Below are positions 30,692-39,534 of a DNA stretch of 42,178 nucleotides, piece by piece. The DNA comes from Thermocrinis sp. (GTDB lineage: Bacteria > Aquificota > Aquificia > Aquificales > Aquificaceae), in NCBI GenBank assembly GCA_009903855.1, contig WYEK01000085.1, positions 1 to 42,178 of the forward strand, read 5' to 3'. Within the stretch, counting starts at the first letter, position 1; the number at the start of each line of letters is the position of its first letter. Made by a program: the position numbers and the translations under genes. The notes beneath the pieces were generated by a model, which made no database searches, was not told the origin of the DNA, and saw only the letters and a list, made by a program, of their open reading frames with translations.

Positions 30692-32769
30692 TGGAGAGGA
30701 TAGAAGCTAAGCTTGGAGACAAAGACCCAATAATTATAGAAACGGGTCATTACGCCAAGCTATCGGACGGTGCGGTGGTAGTCCGGCAGGGGGATACAGC
30801 GGTTTTGGTAACCGCGGTTATGTCCGAAAACCCCATTCAGAACATTGACTTTGTCCCCCTTACGGTGGATTACCGGGAGCAATCCTCCGCCTGGGGTAAA
30901 ATTCCCGGAGGTTTTATAAAGAGGGAGGGCAAACCCACCGAAAGGGAGGTCTTGGTCTCTCGGGTTATAGACCGTCCTATAAGACCACTACTGCCCGAGG
31001 GCTTTCCTTACGAAGTGGTGATCACAGCCCTCACCCTTTCCGCAGACGACAAGTACGACCCCGATGTACTGGCTATAACGGGTGCAAGCGCTGCTTTGCA
31101 CATTTCTCGTATTCCCTTCGATGGTCCCATTGTGGGGCTAAGGGTCTGCAGGGTGGACGGCAAATTCGTGGTAAATCCCACTTACGAAGAAAGGCAGAGG
31201 GCGGACCTGGATATTATTATGGCTTGTTCTGAGTCTGCCATTGTGATGGTGGAGGGTGGTGCTAAGGAGGTGGATGAGGAGACCTTTATGGATGCCCTCT
31301 ACTTTGGACAGTCCTCTGCCTTGGAGCTTTTGAGGGCTCAGGAGGAACTTAGACAAAGAGTAGGCGTTCCAAAGGTACAGTTTGAGGGGCTTGAGCTCCC
31401 CGCAGAATGGCAAAAGCTTTTAGAGGAGCAATGCACAGAGAGGATCAAAGAATCCTTGAAAATCCAAGACAAAAGGGAAAGAAAGAGCCTACAGGCAAAG
31501 ATTTTGGATGAGTTCATAGCCAACAATCAAGTTCCCCAAGAGCTTGCCTTTAAGGTGGGCTACCAATACAAAAAGCTCATCAGCAAGCTCATGAGGGAAA
31601 TGGTCCTAACAGAAGGCAAAAGGATCGATGGCAGGGGTCCCAAGGACATAAGGCCCATCACCATAGAGGTTCATCCCTTTGAAAGACCCCATGGCAGTGC
31701 CATATTCACAAGGGGTCAAACCCAAGCCTTTGCCACTGTTACACTGGGTGCCCCAGAGGAAGCCCAGCTGGTGGAGACCATATACGAAGGAGAGACCTTC
31801 AAAAGGTTCATGCTTCACTATAACTTCCCACCCTTTTCCACCGGAGAGGCAAAGCCTTGGGGACCTCCCCGTAGGAGGGAAATAGGACACGGTGCTCTGG
31901 CAGAAAGGGCTTTGGAGCCTCTGATACCCCCTCAGGAGGAGTTTCCTTACATAATACGGGTGGTTTCTAACATACTGGAATCCAACGGTTCTACTTCAAT
32001 GGCTACTGTCTGTGCGGGTTCTTTGGCGCTCTTTGATGCGGGCGTTCCCATGAAAAAGCATGTGGCGGGCATAGCCATGGGGCTAATAATGGAAGGGGAA
32101 CGCTACGTGATCCTCTCGGACATCTTGGGAGATGAGGACCAGCTGGGAGACATGGACTTTAAGGTGGCGGGCACGAGGGATGGTATAACCAGCGTGCAGA
32201 TGGACATCAAAATAAAAGGTCTAACTAGAGAGATTATGAGGTCCGCCCTCATGCAGGCAAGGGAGGGAAGGCTCTACATCTTGGAAAAGATGTACTCCGC
32301 AATGCCGGAGCCAAGGAAGGAAGTATCTCCATACGCACCAAAGATAGAGATCATAACCATACCGGAAGACAAGGCTTTGACAGTCATTGGTCCAGGTGGT
32401 AAAAACGTGAGGGAATGGAGGGAAAAGCTTGGTGTTTCCGTTTGGGTCCACGAGGGAGGAAGGACCTCTCTTACCAGCATGGACAGGGAAGCCATAGAAA
32501 AGGTGAAAGCCATCATAATGAAGTTGTTGGAAGATGTGGAGGTGGGCAAGGTTTATGAGGGAAAGATAGTCAGGGTAGAGCCCTACGGTGTCTTTGTGGA
32601 GATTATGGAAGGAAAAACTGGAATGCTCCATGTTTCTAAGATGGCGGAGAAGGTTAAGGATGTTAGGGCTAGGTTCAAGGTGGGGGATACTATAAAGGTA
32701 AAGGTGCTTGACATAGACGAAAGAGGAAGACCAAATTTAACAACGATTGGTATAGACCAGCCGGCGTAG
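30691..32769 (+). CDS. pnp: Polyribonucleotide nucleotidyltransferase (PNPase)
   Basis: PNPase degrades RNA 3' to 5' using phosphate and is a main mRNA decay enzyme. The 692-residue protein has two RNase PH domains (about 10-220 and 310-540; second site around GDEDQLGDMDFKVAGT), a KH domain (about 550-610, VIGPGGKNVREWREKLGV) and an S1 domain (about 620-690). I take the ATG at 30691, which overlaps the rpsO stop; a GTG one codon earlier is in frame. The final codons CCG GCG TAG are also the first bases of the tRNA-Thr gene, so the stop is formed by tRNA positions 8-10. The transcript cannot both be cut at the tRNA 5' end and keep its stop codon. Confidence 0.97.
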   Translation: MERIEAKLGDKDPIIIETGHYAKLSDGAVVVRQGDTAVLVTAVMSENPIQNIDFVPLTVDYREQSSAWGKIPGGFIKREGKPTEREVLVSRVIDRPIRPLLPEGFPYEVVITALTLSADDKYDPDVLAITGASAALHISRIPFDGPIVGLRVCRVDGKFVVNPTYEERQRADLDIIMACSESAIVMVEGGAKEVDEETFMDALYFGQSSALELLRAQEELRQRVGVPKVQFEGLELPAEWQKLLEEQCTERIKESLKIQDKRERKSLQAKILDEFIANNQVPQELAFKVGYQYKKLISKLMREMVLTEGKRIDGRGPKDIRPITIEVHPFERPHGSAIFTRGQTQAFATVTLGAPEEAQLVETIYEGETFKRFMLHYNFPPFSTGEAKPWGPPRRREIGHGALAERALEPLIPPQEEFPYIIRVVSNILESNGSTSMATVCAGSLALFDAGVPMKKHVAGIAMGLIMEGERYVILSDILGDEDQLGDMDFKVAGTRDGITSVQMDIKIKGLTREIMRSALMQAREGRLYILEKMYSAMPEPRKEVSPYAPKIEIITIPEDKALTVIGPGGKNVREWREKLGVSVWVHEGGRTSLTSMDREAIEKVKAIIMKLLEDVEVGKVYEGKIVRVEPYGVFVEIMEGKTGMLHVSKMAEKVKDVRARFKVGDTIKVKVLDIDERGRPNLTTIGIDQPA

Positions 32770-32831
32770 CTCAGCGGCAGAGCGAGGCACTCGTAATGCC
32801 TAGGTCGTGGGTTCAAGTCCCACCGCCGGCT
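32760..32831 (+). tRNA. tRNA-Thr (anticodon CGU)
   Basis: The 72-base cloverleaf can be drawn in full: acceptor 32760-32766 with 32824-32830 (7 bp, GCCGGCG/CGCCGGC), D stem GCTC/GAGC, anticodon stem AGGCA/TGCCT with loop CTCGTAA (anticodon CGT, 32792-32794, reading ACG), and T stem GTGGG/CCCAC with loop TTCAAGT. The discriminator is T and CCA is not encoded. Its first 10 bases overlap the pnp coding sequence; dut follows 16 bases after. It shares a transcript with pnp, as no promoter or terminator is seen between them. Confidence 0.95.
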
Positions 32832-32847
32832 TGAGAAAGGAGAAAGA

Positions 32848-33291
32848 ATGCTCAGAGTGAAAATAAAAAGGTTTCCGCACGCAGAGGGCTTAGAACTGCC
32901 GTTTTATGCAACGCCGGGTTCTGTAGGCATGGACCTTTTATACGCAGGGTACGAAGAGGTGGTACTAAAGCCCTTTGAAAGAAGGCTCCTTCCCACCGGC
33001 ATAGCCATAGAACTGCCCGAAGGTTACGAAGCCCAAGTGCGTCCCAGAAGTGGGCTTGCCATAAAGCACGGTATAACCATCCTGAACGCCCCGGGCACCA
33101 TAGACAGCGACTACAGAGGGGAAATAAAGGTCATTCTTATAAACTTGGGCAACGAAGATTTTGTCATCCGTAGGGGAGACCGTATTGCCCAGTTGGTGGT
33201 TGCCCCGGTGGTTAAGGTACAGTGGGAAGAGGTTGAGGAGCTCACAGAGAGCCTTAGAGGTCCCAACGGCTTTGGCTCCACTGGGAGATAG
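32848..33291 (+). CDS. dut: dUTP diphosphatase (dUTPase)
   Basis: The enzyme splits dUTP to dUMP and pyrophosphate, keeping uracil out of DNA and feeding dTMP synthesis. The 147-residue trimeric type has all five motifs: GSVGMDL, PRSGLAIKHGI, GTIDSDYRGEIKV, RGDRIAQLVV and GPNGFGSTGR. GAAAGGAG lies before the ATG. The gene follows the tRNA by 16 bases. Confidence 0.97.
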   Translation: MLRVKIKRFPHAEGLELPFYATPGSVGMDLLYAGYEEVVLKPFERRLLPTGIAIELPEGYEAQVRPRSGLAIKHGITILNAPGTIDSDYRGEIKVILINLGNEDFVIRRGDRIAQLVVAPVVKVQWEEVEELTESLRGPNGFGSTGR

Positions 33292-33295
33292 GTAA

Positions 33296-34483
33296 ATGGA
33301 AATTCATTATGTCTTTCTTTACCTTGCCATAATTCTTTTCAGCGCCCGAATAGTGGGAGATACCTTTGCAAAGTTTGGTCTTCCTGCGGTGCTTGGTGAG
33401 ATACTGGTGGGTGTTCTTCTCGGCAAGAGCGCCCTCGGGCTAATAGAGGTAAACCAAATCATAAAGGTCCTCGCGGAGCTTGGAGTGATCCTGTTGCTTT
33501 TCCAGGTGGGCTTAGAAGCAGACATACATCAGCTAAAAAAGGTGGGCATAAAAGCCTTCATTGTTGCTTCTGTGGGTGCCTTTACACCAATGCTCCTTGG
33601 CTTTTTGGTAGGCTATTATCTCTTGAACTTTCCCTTTTTAACCTCCCTTTTCTTAGGGGGGACCTTGACCGCTACGAGCATAGGGATTACGGTAGGAGTC
33701 CTGGAAAACTTGGGAAAGATGAAGGAAAGGTTTGCCCAAATAGTTTTGGGTGCGGCGGTCCTTGACGACATCTTTGGTGTGATCGTCTTGGCGGGGCTCT
33801 ACGAGCTTGCCAAGGAAGGGCAGGTGCATGTGGATGCCCTGCTGTTGCTCATTCTTTACATAGGCTCCTTTTTTATCTTTTCTCCCATATTGGCACAGAT
33901 TTTGGCGAGGGTTATACAGCTTCTTTCAAAAAAGCTGGGCACTATGGACTTTGTGCCTCCGGCAGTGCTCTCAATGGTTCTCTTCTTTGCCTTTTTAGCC
34001 CACGAGGTAGGCTCTCCCGAAATACTTGGTGCCTTCACCGCAGGTCTTGCCCTCTCAAGGCGTTTTGCCATTCCCTTTGCCCTGTTTTTGAAGACCGACG
34101 AGAAGATGGCGGAAAAGATAGAACATTCTATACTGCCTTTAGTTTGGGTGCTAACTCCTATATTCTTTGTCTACGTGGGTCTGCAATTGAACTTAAAAGC
34201 CATTGACTTTACCTCTGCCAAGTTTTGGACTTTGGCGTTGCTTTTAACACTCGTTGCAGTGGTAGGAAAAGTAATCTCAGGATTTTTTGTTAGAGTGCCA
34301 CTCAAGGAAAAGCTCTTGATCGGTTTTTCTATGCTCCCACGGGGTGAGGTGGGTCTCATCTTTGCGGAGTTTGGAAGGCAGGGGAAAATTTACGACGATA
34401 CCCTTTATGCGGTGGTGATCTTTGTGGTAGCAATAACCACTTTGATGTCTCCAGTAGCCCTTAAAATATTAGCCAGAAACTAA
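33296..34483 (+). CDS. CPA2-type cation/proton antiporter
   Basis: The 395-residue membrane protein has about 11-12 hydrophobic segments and the CPA2 blocks GLPAVLGEILVGVLLGKSAL, VILLLFQVGLEADIHQL and the ion-binding GAAVLDDIFGVIVL (Asp-Asp). A late MLPRGEVGLIFAEFGR completes the set. These belong to the KefB/NapA-like family that swaps Na+ or K+ for H+ across the inner membrane. No C-terminal TrkA-N domain is present, so it lacks the nucleotide control of KefB/KefC. It starts 4 bases after dut. Ion choice cannot be told from sequence. Confidence 0.9.
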   Translation: MEIHYVFLYLAIILFSARIVGDTFAKFGLPAVLGEILVGVLLGKSALGLIEVNQIIKVLAELGVILLLFQVGLEADIHQLKKVGIKAFIVASVGAFTPMLLGFLVGYYLLNFPFLTSLFLGGTLTATSIGITVGVLENLGKMKERFAQIVLGAAVLDDIFGVIVLAGLYELAKEGQVHVDALLLLILYIGSFFIFSPILAQILARVIQLLSKKLGTMDFVPPAVLSMVLFFAFLAHEVGSPEILGAFTAGLALSRRFAIPFALFLKTDEKMAEKIEHSILPLVWVLTPIFFVYVGLQLNLKAIDFTSAKFWTLALLLTLVAVVGKVISGFFVRVPLKEKLLIGFSMLPRGEVGLIFAEFGRQGKIYDDTLYAVVIFVVAITTLMSPVALKILARN

Positions 34484-34486
34484 GCT

Positions 34487-35887
34487 ATGGTGGTTAGTAG
34501 GTTTGCACCGAGCCCTACGGGTTATTTACACCTTGGCAACGCAAGGACCGCCATTTTCAGCTACCTATTTGCAAGGCATCACGGAGGAAAGTTCATCCTA
34601 CGCATAGAGGACACGGACAGGGAAAGGTCATCCAAAGAGTTTGAAGAAATGCTCCTTAAGGACTTAGAGTGGCTTGGCATAGAGTGGGATGAGTTTTACA
34701 GGCAGTCCGAAAGGTTTGATATATACAAAGAGTACGCCCAAAAGTTAATTGAGTCCGGATGGGCTTATCCCTGCGTATGCACACCGGAGGAGTTGGAGGA
34801 GGAAAGAAAAAAAGCAGAGGAAAAGGGCATTCCCTACAGATACTCGGGCAAATGCAGGCATATGAGCCTTGAGGATGTTAAAGGCAAAGGAATACCCTAC
34901 ACCATAAGGTTTAGAGTTCCAGAGGGAGAGGTGATAACCTTTGAGGACCTTATAAAAGGACCTATATCCATAAGCGTGGATGACTTTGGAGACTTTGTGA
35001 TCGTCAGGAGCGACGGAAGCCCGGTCTATAACTTTGTGGTGGTGGTGGATGATGCCCTGATGGGCGTTAGCCATGTGATAAGGGGGGAAGACCACATTCC
35101 AAACACACCTAAGCAAATACTCATATACCGTGCTCTGGGCTTTGAAGTTCCCAAGTTTGCCCACTTGCCCGTGATCCTCGGACCAGACAGAAGCAAGCTC
35201 TCCAAAAGGCACGGCGCGGTCTCCGTAAAAAACTACCGAGAGGAGGGCTTTTTGCCGCAGGCTATGTTTAACTACCTTTGCCTTTTGGGATGGTCCCCGC
35301 CAGAGGAAGGAAGGGAGGTCTACTCAAAGGAGGAACTGATTAAGCTCTTTGACCTAAAGGATGTCAACGACTCTCCTGCTGTTTTTGACGCCCAAAAGCT
35401 AAGGTGGATGAACGGAGTGTATATAAGAGAAGTTCTGAGCCTTGAGGAGCTTGCAAAGGAGCTCACTCCTTTCCTTGAGAGGGCGGGATATTCCTTTGAC
35501 AAAGACTATCTTTTAAAGGTCCTGCAGAGGGCTAGAGATGCCTTTGAAACCCTCTCGGAGGCGGTGGATAGACTAAAACCCTTCTTTGTGGATGAGGTGG
35601 AATATTCAGAGCAAGCAAAGGGAGTTTTAGAAAATCAGACCGCCGTGCAAGTCCTAGAGTATGTGCTTTTAAAGTTAGAGGGGGAGGAACTGAGCGGACA
35701 GAAGATCAAAGAGATCGCCAAGATGGCCCAGAAGGAGCTTGGGATAAAGCCCAAGGATTTTTGGCATACACTGAGGGCAGTTTTAACGGGAGAGTTGGAG
35801 GGTGTTGGAGTAGATGTTCTATGCGATGTTTTGCCAAAGGATAGGTTTATAAAAAGGGTGGAAAGGGCACTGAAAAGCCTTCAGTAG
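34487..35887 (+). CDS. gltX: Glutamyl-tRNA synthetase
   Basis: The enzyme charges tRNA-Glu (and in many bacteria also tRNA-Gln, corrected later by GatCAB). The 466-residue class I protein has the HIGH-type motif HLGN (15-18) and the KMSKS-type motif KLSKR (237-241), plus FAPSPTGYLHLGNARTA at the start. A CxC-type zinc site is partly visible (PCVCT at about 91-95 and Cys further on). It starts 3 bases after the antiporter and ends 4 bases from the convergent OmpA-family gene. Confidence 0.96.
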   Translation: MVVSRFAPSPTGYLHLGNARTAIFSYLFARHHGGKFILRIEDTDRERSSKEFEEMLLKDLEWLGIEWDEFYRQSERFDIYKEYAQKLIESGWAYPCVCTPEELEEERKKAEEKGIPYRYSGKCRHMSLEDVKGKGIPYTIRFRVPEGEVITFEDLIKGPISISVDDFGDFVIVRSDGSPVYNFVVVVDDALMGVSHVIRGEDHIPNTPKQILIYRALGFEVPKFAHLPVILGPDRSKLSKRHGAVSVKNYREEGFLPQAMFNYLCLLGWSPPEEGREVYSKEELIKLFDLKDVNDSPAVFDAQKLRWMNGVYIREVLSLEELAKELTPFLERAGYSFDKDYLLKVLQRARDAFETLSEAVDRLKPFFVDEVEYSEQAKGVLENQTAVQVLEYVLLKLEGEELSGQKIKEIAKMAQKELGIKPKDFWHTLRAVLTGELEGVGVDVLCDVLPKDRFIKRVERALKSLQ

Positions 35888-35891
35888 CTCC

Positions 35892-36914
35892 TCATTGGGT
35901 GGGCACCTGGATAACTATAAACTCTGCCCTCCTGTTGGTTAGCCTGCCTATGGGCGTAGTGTTCTCTGCGATGTATTTTTCCTTTCCAAAGCCCACCACC
36001 TGTATCCTCTCAGGCTTTATGCCCTCCTTTACTAAAAAGTCTTTAACCGCCATAGCCCTCTTCAATGCAAGCTTTTGGTTGTAGACCTTGGTGCCTATAT
36101 CATCCGTGTAGCCTTCAATCCTTAGGTTTATGTTGGGATTTTCCTTCAGCACCTTTGCCACCTCTTTGAGTAGTGGTATGTATTCTCTCTTTATGTCCGC
36201 CTTATTAAAGTCAAAGTGTATCCTCGCACGCACCATAAGGGGTTCTTCCGCTTTTGCAGGTTCCTGCGGTTCTACTGGCTTTTGGACGACGGGCTCTTGA
36301 GGTTCTGCTTGGGCGACGGGAAGTTCTACTTTACCCGTATAACAAACCAAGGACTGTTTTTTTGCTACTTCCACCTTCTCTTTGGCAAGCAAATAGTTGG
36401 AAAGGAAACTATCGTACAAAGACTGCACAAGAGATGCCTTAGGTCTTTCTTTTGAAAGCTCATGGGCTAAACCTTCATAGTAGGCTTCTGCGTTAGCCAA
36501 CTCTTTGGGTGCACAATTGAAAGCCTTTTCTTCCCTTATTTTTTGCAAGTTAGCATAGATGGCTTTTAGGTCTATAGTAGGCTTTACTTCCTTAGAGGGC
36601 AGCTCAGGTTCCGAAAGCTTGTCTAACTCCGCCGAACCTTCTATAGATTTGGAGGCGGAGTTCATGCTCTTTATGGTAAAGATCTTTGAGCTAATTTCCT
36701 CCATTTCGCTGGCAAAGAGAACAGAAAGGTCTCTATAGGCCCTCGCCTTTTCAAAGTGGTATGGAGACTTTTCTCTTCCTCCCGCCTTATAAGCTACCTC
36801 TATCAACCTTTGGGATTCTGCAATACCTTCAGATACCCTAAAATCCATTTGCTGTGCAGAGGCACTGAACATTATTGCCACAGTAAGAACCTTTAAAATC
36901 GTAATATTTTTCAT
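35892..36914 (-). CDS. OmpA-family outer-membrane/peptidoglycan-binding protein
   Basis: The 340-residue protein starts with a signal peptide (MKNITILKVLTVAIMFSASA). A long helical region follows (about 22-205), then a Pro/Glu/Gln-rich linker (about 205-225), and then a C-terminal OmpA-like domain (about 230-338). The last contains IHFDFNKADIKREYIPLL, IEGYTDDIGTKVYNQKLAL and GFGKEKYIAENTTPIGRLTN, ending RRAEFIVI. The domain binds peptidoglycan through diaminopimelate. The N-terminal helices may span the periplasm or carry surface contacts. A TATAAT box and AAGGAGGAGG precede it. It is divergent from secD by 60 bases. Confidence 0.9.
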   Translation of the reverse strand: MKNITILKVLTVAIMFSASAQQMDFRVSEGIAESQRLIEVAYKAGGREKSPYHFEKARAYRDLSVLFASEMEEISSKIFTIKSMNSASKSIEGSAELDKLSEPELPSKEVKPTIDLKAIYANLQKIREEKAFNCAPKELANAEAYYEGLAHELSKERPKASLVQSLYDSFLSNYLLAKEKVEVAKKQSLVCYTGKVELPVAQAEPQEPVVQKPVEPQEPAKAEEPLMVRARIHFDFNKADIKREYIPLLKEVAKVLKENPNINLRIEGYTDDIGTKVYNQKLALKRAMAVKDFLVKEGIKPERIQVVGFGKEKYIAENTTPIGRLTNRRAEFIVIQVPTQ

Positions 36915-36974
36915 CTTCCTCCTCCTTATTTTAAGTAGCTATTATAAATCCTCCTATTAAAATATTACTCGCTC

Positions 36975-38459
36975 ATGAAAAACTTTTACGCAAATCTTTT
37001 CGCCTTTTTGTTGCTGTGGGTAGCCTCTGTGGGAATTGTCTTTTACAAACCTGTAAATCTTGGGTTGGACCTAAGGGGTGGTGTATCTATACTGCTACAG
37101 CCAGACCTTTCTTATGCCTTGGAACAGGAATATCAAAGGCTGAGTAAGGATCTATACGATAAACTGAGGGAGGAGAGCGTTCCCGTGCTTGATGTTTTGG
37201 CAAGTAAAGAGGGTATAAAGGTAGAGCTTTTGGAGGACGCTAACATAGAGCAGGTTATCCAAAAGCACTTCCCACGCCTTGAGATAAAGGAGAGGGGCAA
37301 AGGTTATGTCTTGCTTGCCCTAAAGGAGCAGGAGGTATCTGCCCTAAGGGAAGGAATCATGAGCCAAACCATTGAAGTGCTGAGGAAAAGAATAGATGAA
37401 CTGGGAGTGGTTCAACCGGTTATTACCAAGGTGGGGCAGGATAGGGTTCTGGTGGAACTACCGGGTATTTTGGATTTGGAGAGGGCGAAGTCTGTTATAG
37501 GAAAAACCGCCCTCTTGGAGCTAAAGCTGGTAGTTGATGTGGGCAGTAAAGAAGACCTTGAAAAAAAACTAACACCAGATTTGGAGCTACTTCCTTCAAG
37601 GGACAATACCCAGTGGTTTTTGGTGGAAAAGACAGCGGTTATAACGGGGGCGGACCTAAAGACCGCCTACACCTCTCAGGATGAGTTTGGAAGACCTGCG
37701 GTTAGCTTTGAGCTAACAGACGAAACCGCAAAGAGGTTTGGAGAAGTTACAGAAAAAAACATAGGCAGAGCCCTTGCCATAGTGTTGGATAAAAGGGTAA
37801 TTTCCGCACCGGTTATAAGAAGCAGAATAACCAGCATGGGGCAGATAACTGGGCAATTTACCTTGGACGACGCAAAGGAGCTTGCCATTGTGCTTAGGGC
37901 TGGTGCCCTTCCCACAAAGGTTGATTTCTTGCAGGAGAGTGTTATAGGGCCAAGCCTTGGTAGGGATGCTATAGAGCAAGGGATAAAGGCTGGTGTTTTG
38001 GGCTTTGTACTCTTAGCCCTTTTGCTTTTATTCAGATACAAGACTGCGGGCTTAACCGCCAACCTTTCTATAATCCTCAACGCCCTTATGCTATGGGCTG
38101 GCATGGTTCTTTTGGGTGCAACCTTAACATTGCCCGGCATTGCGGGGATAATACTGAACATGGGAATAGCGGTAGATTCCAACGTGCTGATCTTTGAAAG
38201 GGTAAAGGAAGAGCTAAGGCTTGGAAACAGCATAAGAAAGGCAATAGAGCTTGGCTACAGGAGAACTTTGAGCGCAGTCTTTGATACCCACATAACACTT
38301 TTGGTTGCAGCGCTAATACTCTTTCAGTTTGGCAGTGGTCCAGTAAAGGGCTTTGCCACCACCTTAACCCTTGGAACCATAGCTTCTTTTCTGTCAAACG
38401 TGTATTTTGCCAAGTTTCTTCTTGAACTCCTATACAAACTAAAAGCTTTCAGAATATGA
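36975..38459 (+). CDS. secD: Protein translocase subunit SecD
   Basis: SecD helps SecYEG release and pull proteins across the membrane using the proton gradient. The 494-residue protein has an N-terminal membrane segment with GLDLRGGVSILL, a large periplasmic domain, and a C-terminal block of about five membrane segments holding LRAGALPTKVDFLQES, GIAGIILNMGIAVDSNVLIFERVKEEL (shown in part) and GYRRTLSAVFDTHIT. secF is not next to it; a potassium channel follows 8 bases on. A TAAAAT box lies 12 bases before the ATG and no Shine-Dalgarno is seen. Confidence 0.96.
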   Translation: MKNFYANLFAFLLLWVASVGIVFYKPVNLGLDLRGGVSILLQPDLSYALEQEYQRLSKDLYDKLREESVPVLDVLASKEGIKVELLEDANIEQVIQKHFPRLEIKERGKGYVLLALKEQEVSALREGIMSQTIEVLRKRIDELGVVQPVITKVGQDRVLVELPGILDLERAKSVIGKTALLELKLVVDVGSKEDLEKKLTPDLELLPSRDNTQWFLVEKTAVITGADLKTAYTSQDEFGRPAVSFELTDETAKRFGEVTEKNIGRALAIVLDKRVISAPVIRSRITSMGQITGQFTLDDAKELAIVLRAGALPTKVDFLQESVIGPSLGRDAIEQGIKAGVLGFVLLALLLLFRYKTAGLTANLSIILNALMLWAGMVLLGATLTLPGIAGIILNMGIAVDSNVLIFERVKEELRLGNSIRKAIELGYRRTLSAVFDTHITLLVAALILFQFGSGPVKGFATTLTLGTIASFLSNVYFAKFLLELLYKLKAFRI

Positions 38460-38466
38460 AAATAGT

Positions 38467-39465
38467 ATGAGTTCTACCCAAAGAAAAATAATACTTGGTC
38501 TGCTCTTTCTCTCAATCTTAGTCTTTGGCGGAACTGCCGGCTACATGATCATAGAGGGTGCTTCTTTCCTCGATGCCCTATTTATGACGGTTATTACCCT
38601 GACAACCATAGGTTACAGTGAGCACGTTCCTCTTTCTAAAACTGGCATGGTTTTTACAATGATACTTGCAATAAGCGGTGTGGGCTTTTTCTTTTACATC
38701 TTTTCCATAATTGGAGATATAATTGCAACATCCACATTGGAGATCTTTTCGGGAAAGAGGATGGAAGGACAGATAGCCAAGTTAAAAGACCATTGTATTC
38801 TGTGTGGTTTTGGAAGGGTTGGCAAGCATGTTTATGAATTTCTGAGCCCTGAACTACCGGTGGTGGTTATAGAAAAGGACCCTGAAAAAATAGAAGAACT
38901 CCAGAGCAAGAATATTCTGCATATCCAAGGGGACGCCACCTTAGAAGAAACCCTCCTTAAAGCGGGCATAGAAAGGGCTAAATACCTTGTGGCTACCCTT
39001 GGAGAGGATGCCCTCAACCTTTATGTGGTTATAACCGCCAGAAGCCTAAATCCTGATATATACATAGTAAGCAGGGCGAACGAGCATGGTGTGGAGAAAA
39101 AGCTTTATCAGGTTGGCGCAAACAGGGTTTTCTCCATCTATCATACGGGCGCGCGAAAGATCGCCCTTTCTGTCTTAAAACCAAACGTGGTAGATTTCAT
39201 AGATGTGGCCTATCCGGAAGTACTCTCGGACTTGGAAATAGAGGAGGTTAAGGTTTCAGAAACGTCCAGCTTGGTAGGAAAAACCATAGAGCAAAGTCAG
39301 ATAAGACCAAAGTTGAACGTGGTAATTCTTGCCATAAGGAGAAAAACGGGAGAGATGCTGTTCAACCCAGGACCCTCTACCCTAATTCAGGATGGGGACA
39401 TACTGATCGTGTTTGGTGAAAGGAGAAAACTGGACCTGTTAAGCGACGTTGCGGGTGGTAAGTAA
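38467..39465 (+). CDS. TrkA-N potassium channel
   Basis: The 332-residue protein has two membrane segments (about 9-29 and 60-85) around a pore with TTIGYSEH (46-53), then an RCK domain: a nucleotide-binding TrkA-N half with CGFGRVGKHV and DATLEETLLKAGIE, and a C-terminal TrkA-C half (about 245-330). It resembles MthK/GsuK-type K+ channels. The selectivity filter reads TIGYS rather than TVGYG, with Ser for the last Gly; similar variants are known in bacterial channels. It is 8 bases behind secD, and the tnpB element begins 13 bases after it. Confidence 0.9.
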   Translation: MSSTQRKIILGLLFLSILVFGGTAGYMIIEGASFLDALFMTVITLTTIGYSEHVPLSKTGMVFTMILAISGVGFFFYIFSIIGDIIATSTLEIFSGKRMEGQIAKLKDHCILCGFGRVGKHVYEFLSPELPVVVIEKDPEKIEELQSKNILHIQGDATLEETLLKAGIERAKYLVATLGEDALNLYVVITARSLNPDIYIVSRANEHGVEKKLYQVGANRVFSIYHTGARKIALSVLKPNVVDFIDVAYPEVLSDLEIEEVKVSETSSLVGKTIEQSQIRPKLNVVILAIRRKTGEMLFNPGPSTLIQDGDILIVFGERRKLDLLSDVAGGK

Positions 39466-39496
39466 AGGCAAAGACTGTTCTAAAAATACAAACCCA

Positions 39497-39525
39497 TTGA
39501 CACAGAAAGGTATTTCCTCTAAAAT
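39497..39525 (+). promoter_or_regulatory. tnpB promoter
   Basis: A perfect -35 TTGACA (39497-39502), 17-base spacer and -10 TAAAAT (39520-39525) lie at the left edge of the element. Transcription would start near 39532, only a few bases before the ATG at 39535, so the messenger would be nearly leaderless. There is no Shine-Dalgarno. Confidence 0.75.
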
Positions 39526-39534
39526 CTAAGCTTG

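Noticed and set aside
37676..38233. A 185-codon minus-strand frame opposite secD
   Set aside because: It is antisense to well-conserved SecD sequence. Its length follows from the codon use of secD.
39532..39534. TTG as the tnpB start
   Set aside because: An ATG follows directly and fits the predicted transcription start equally well.
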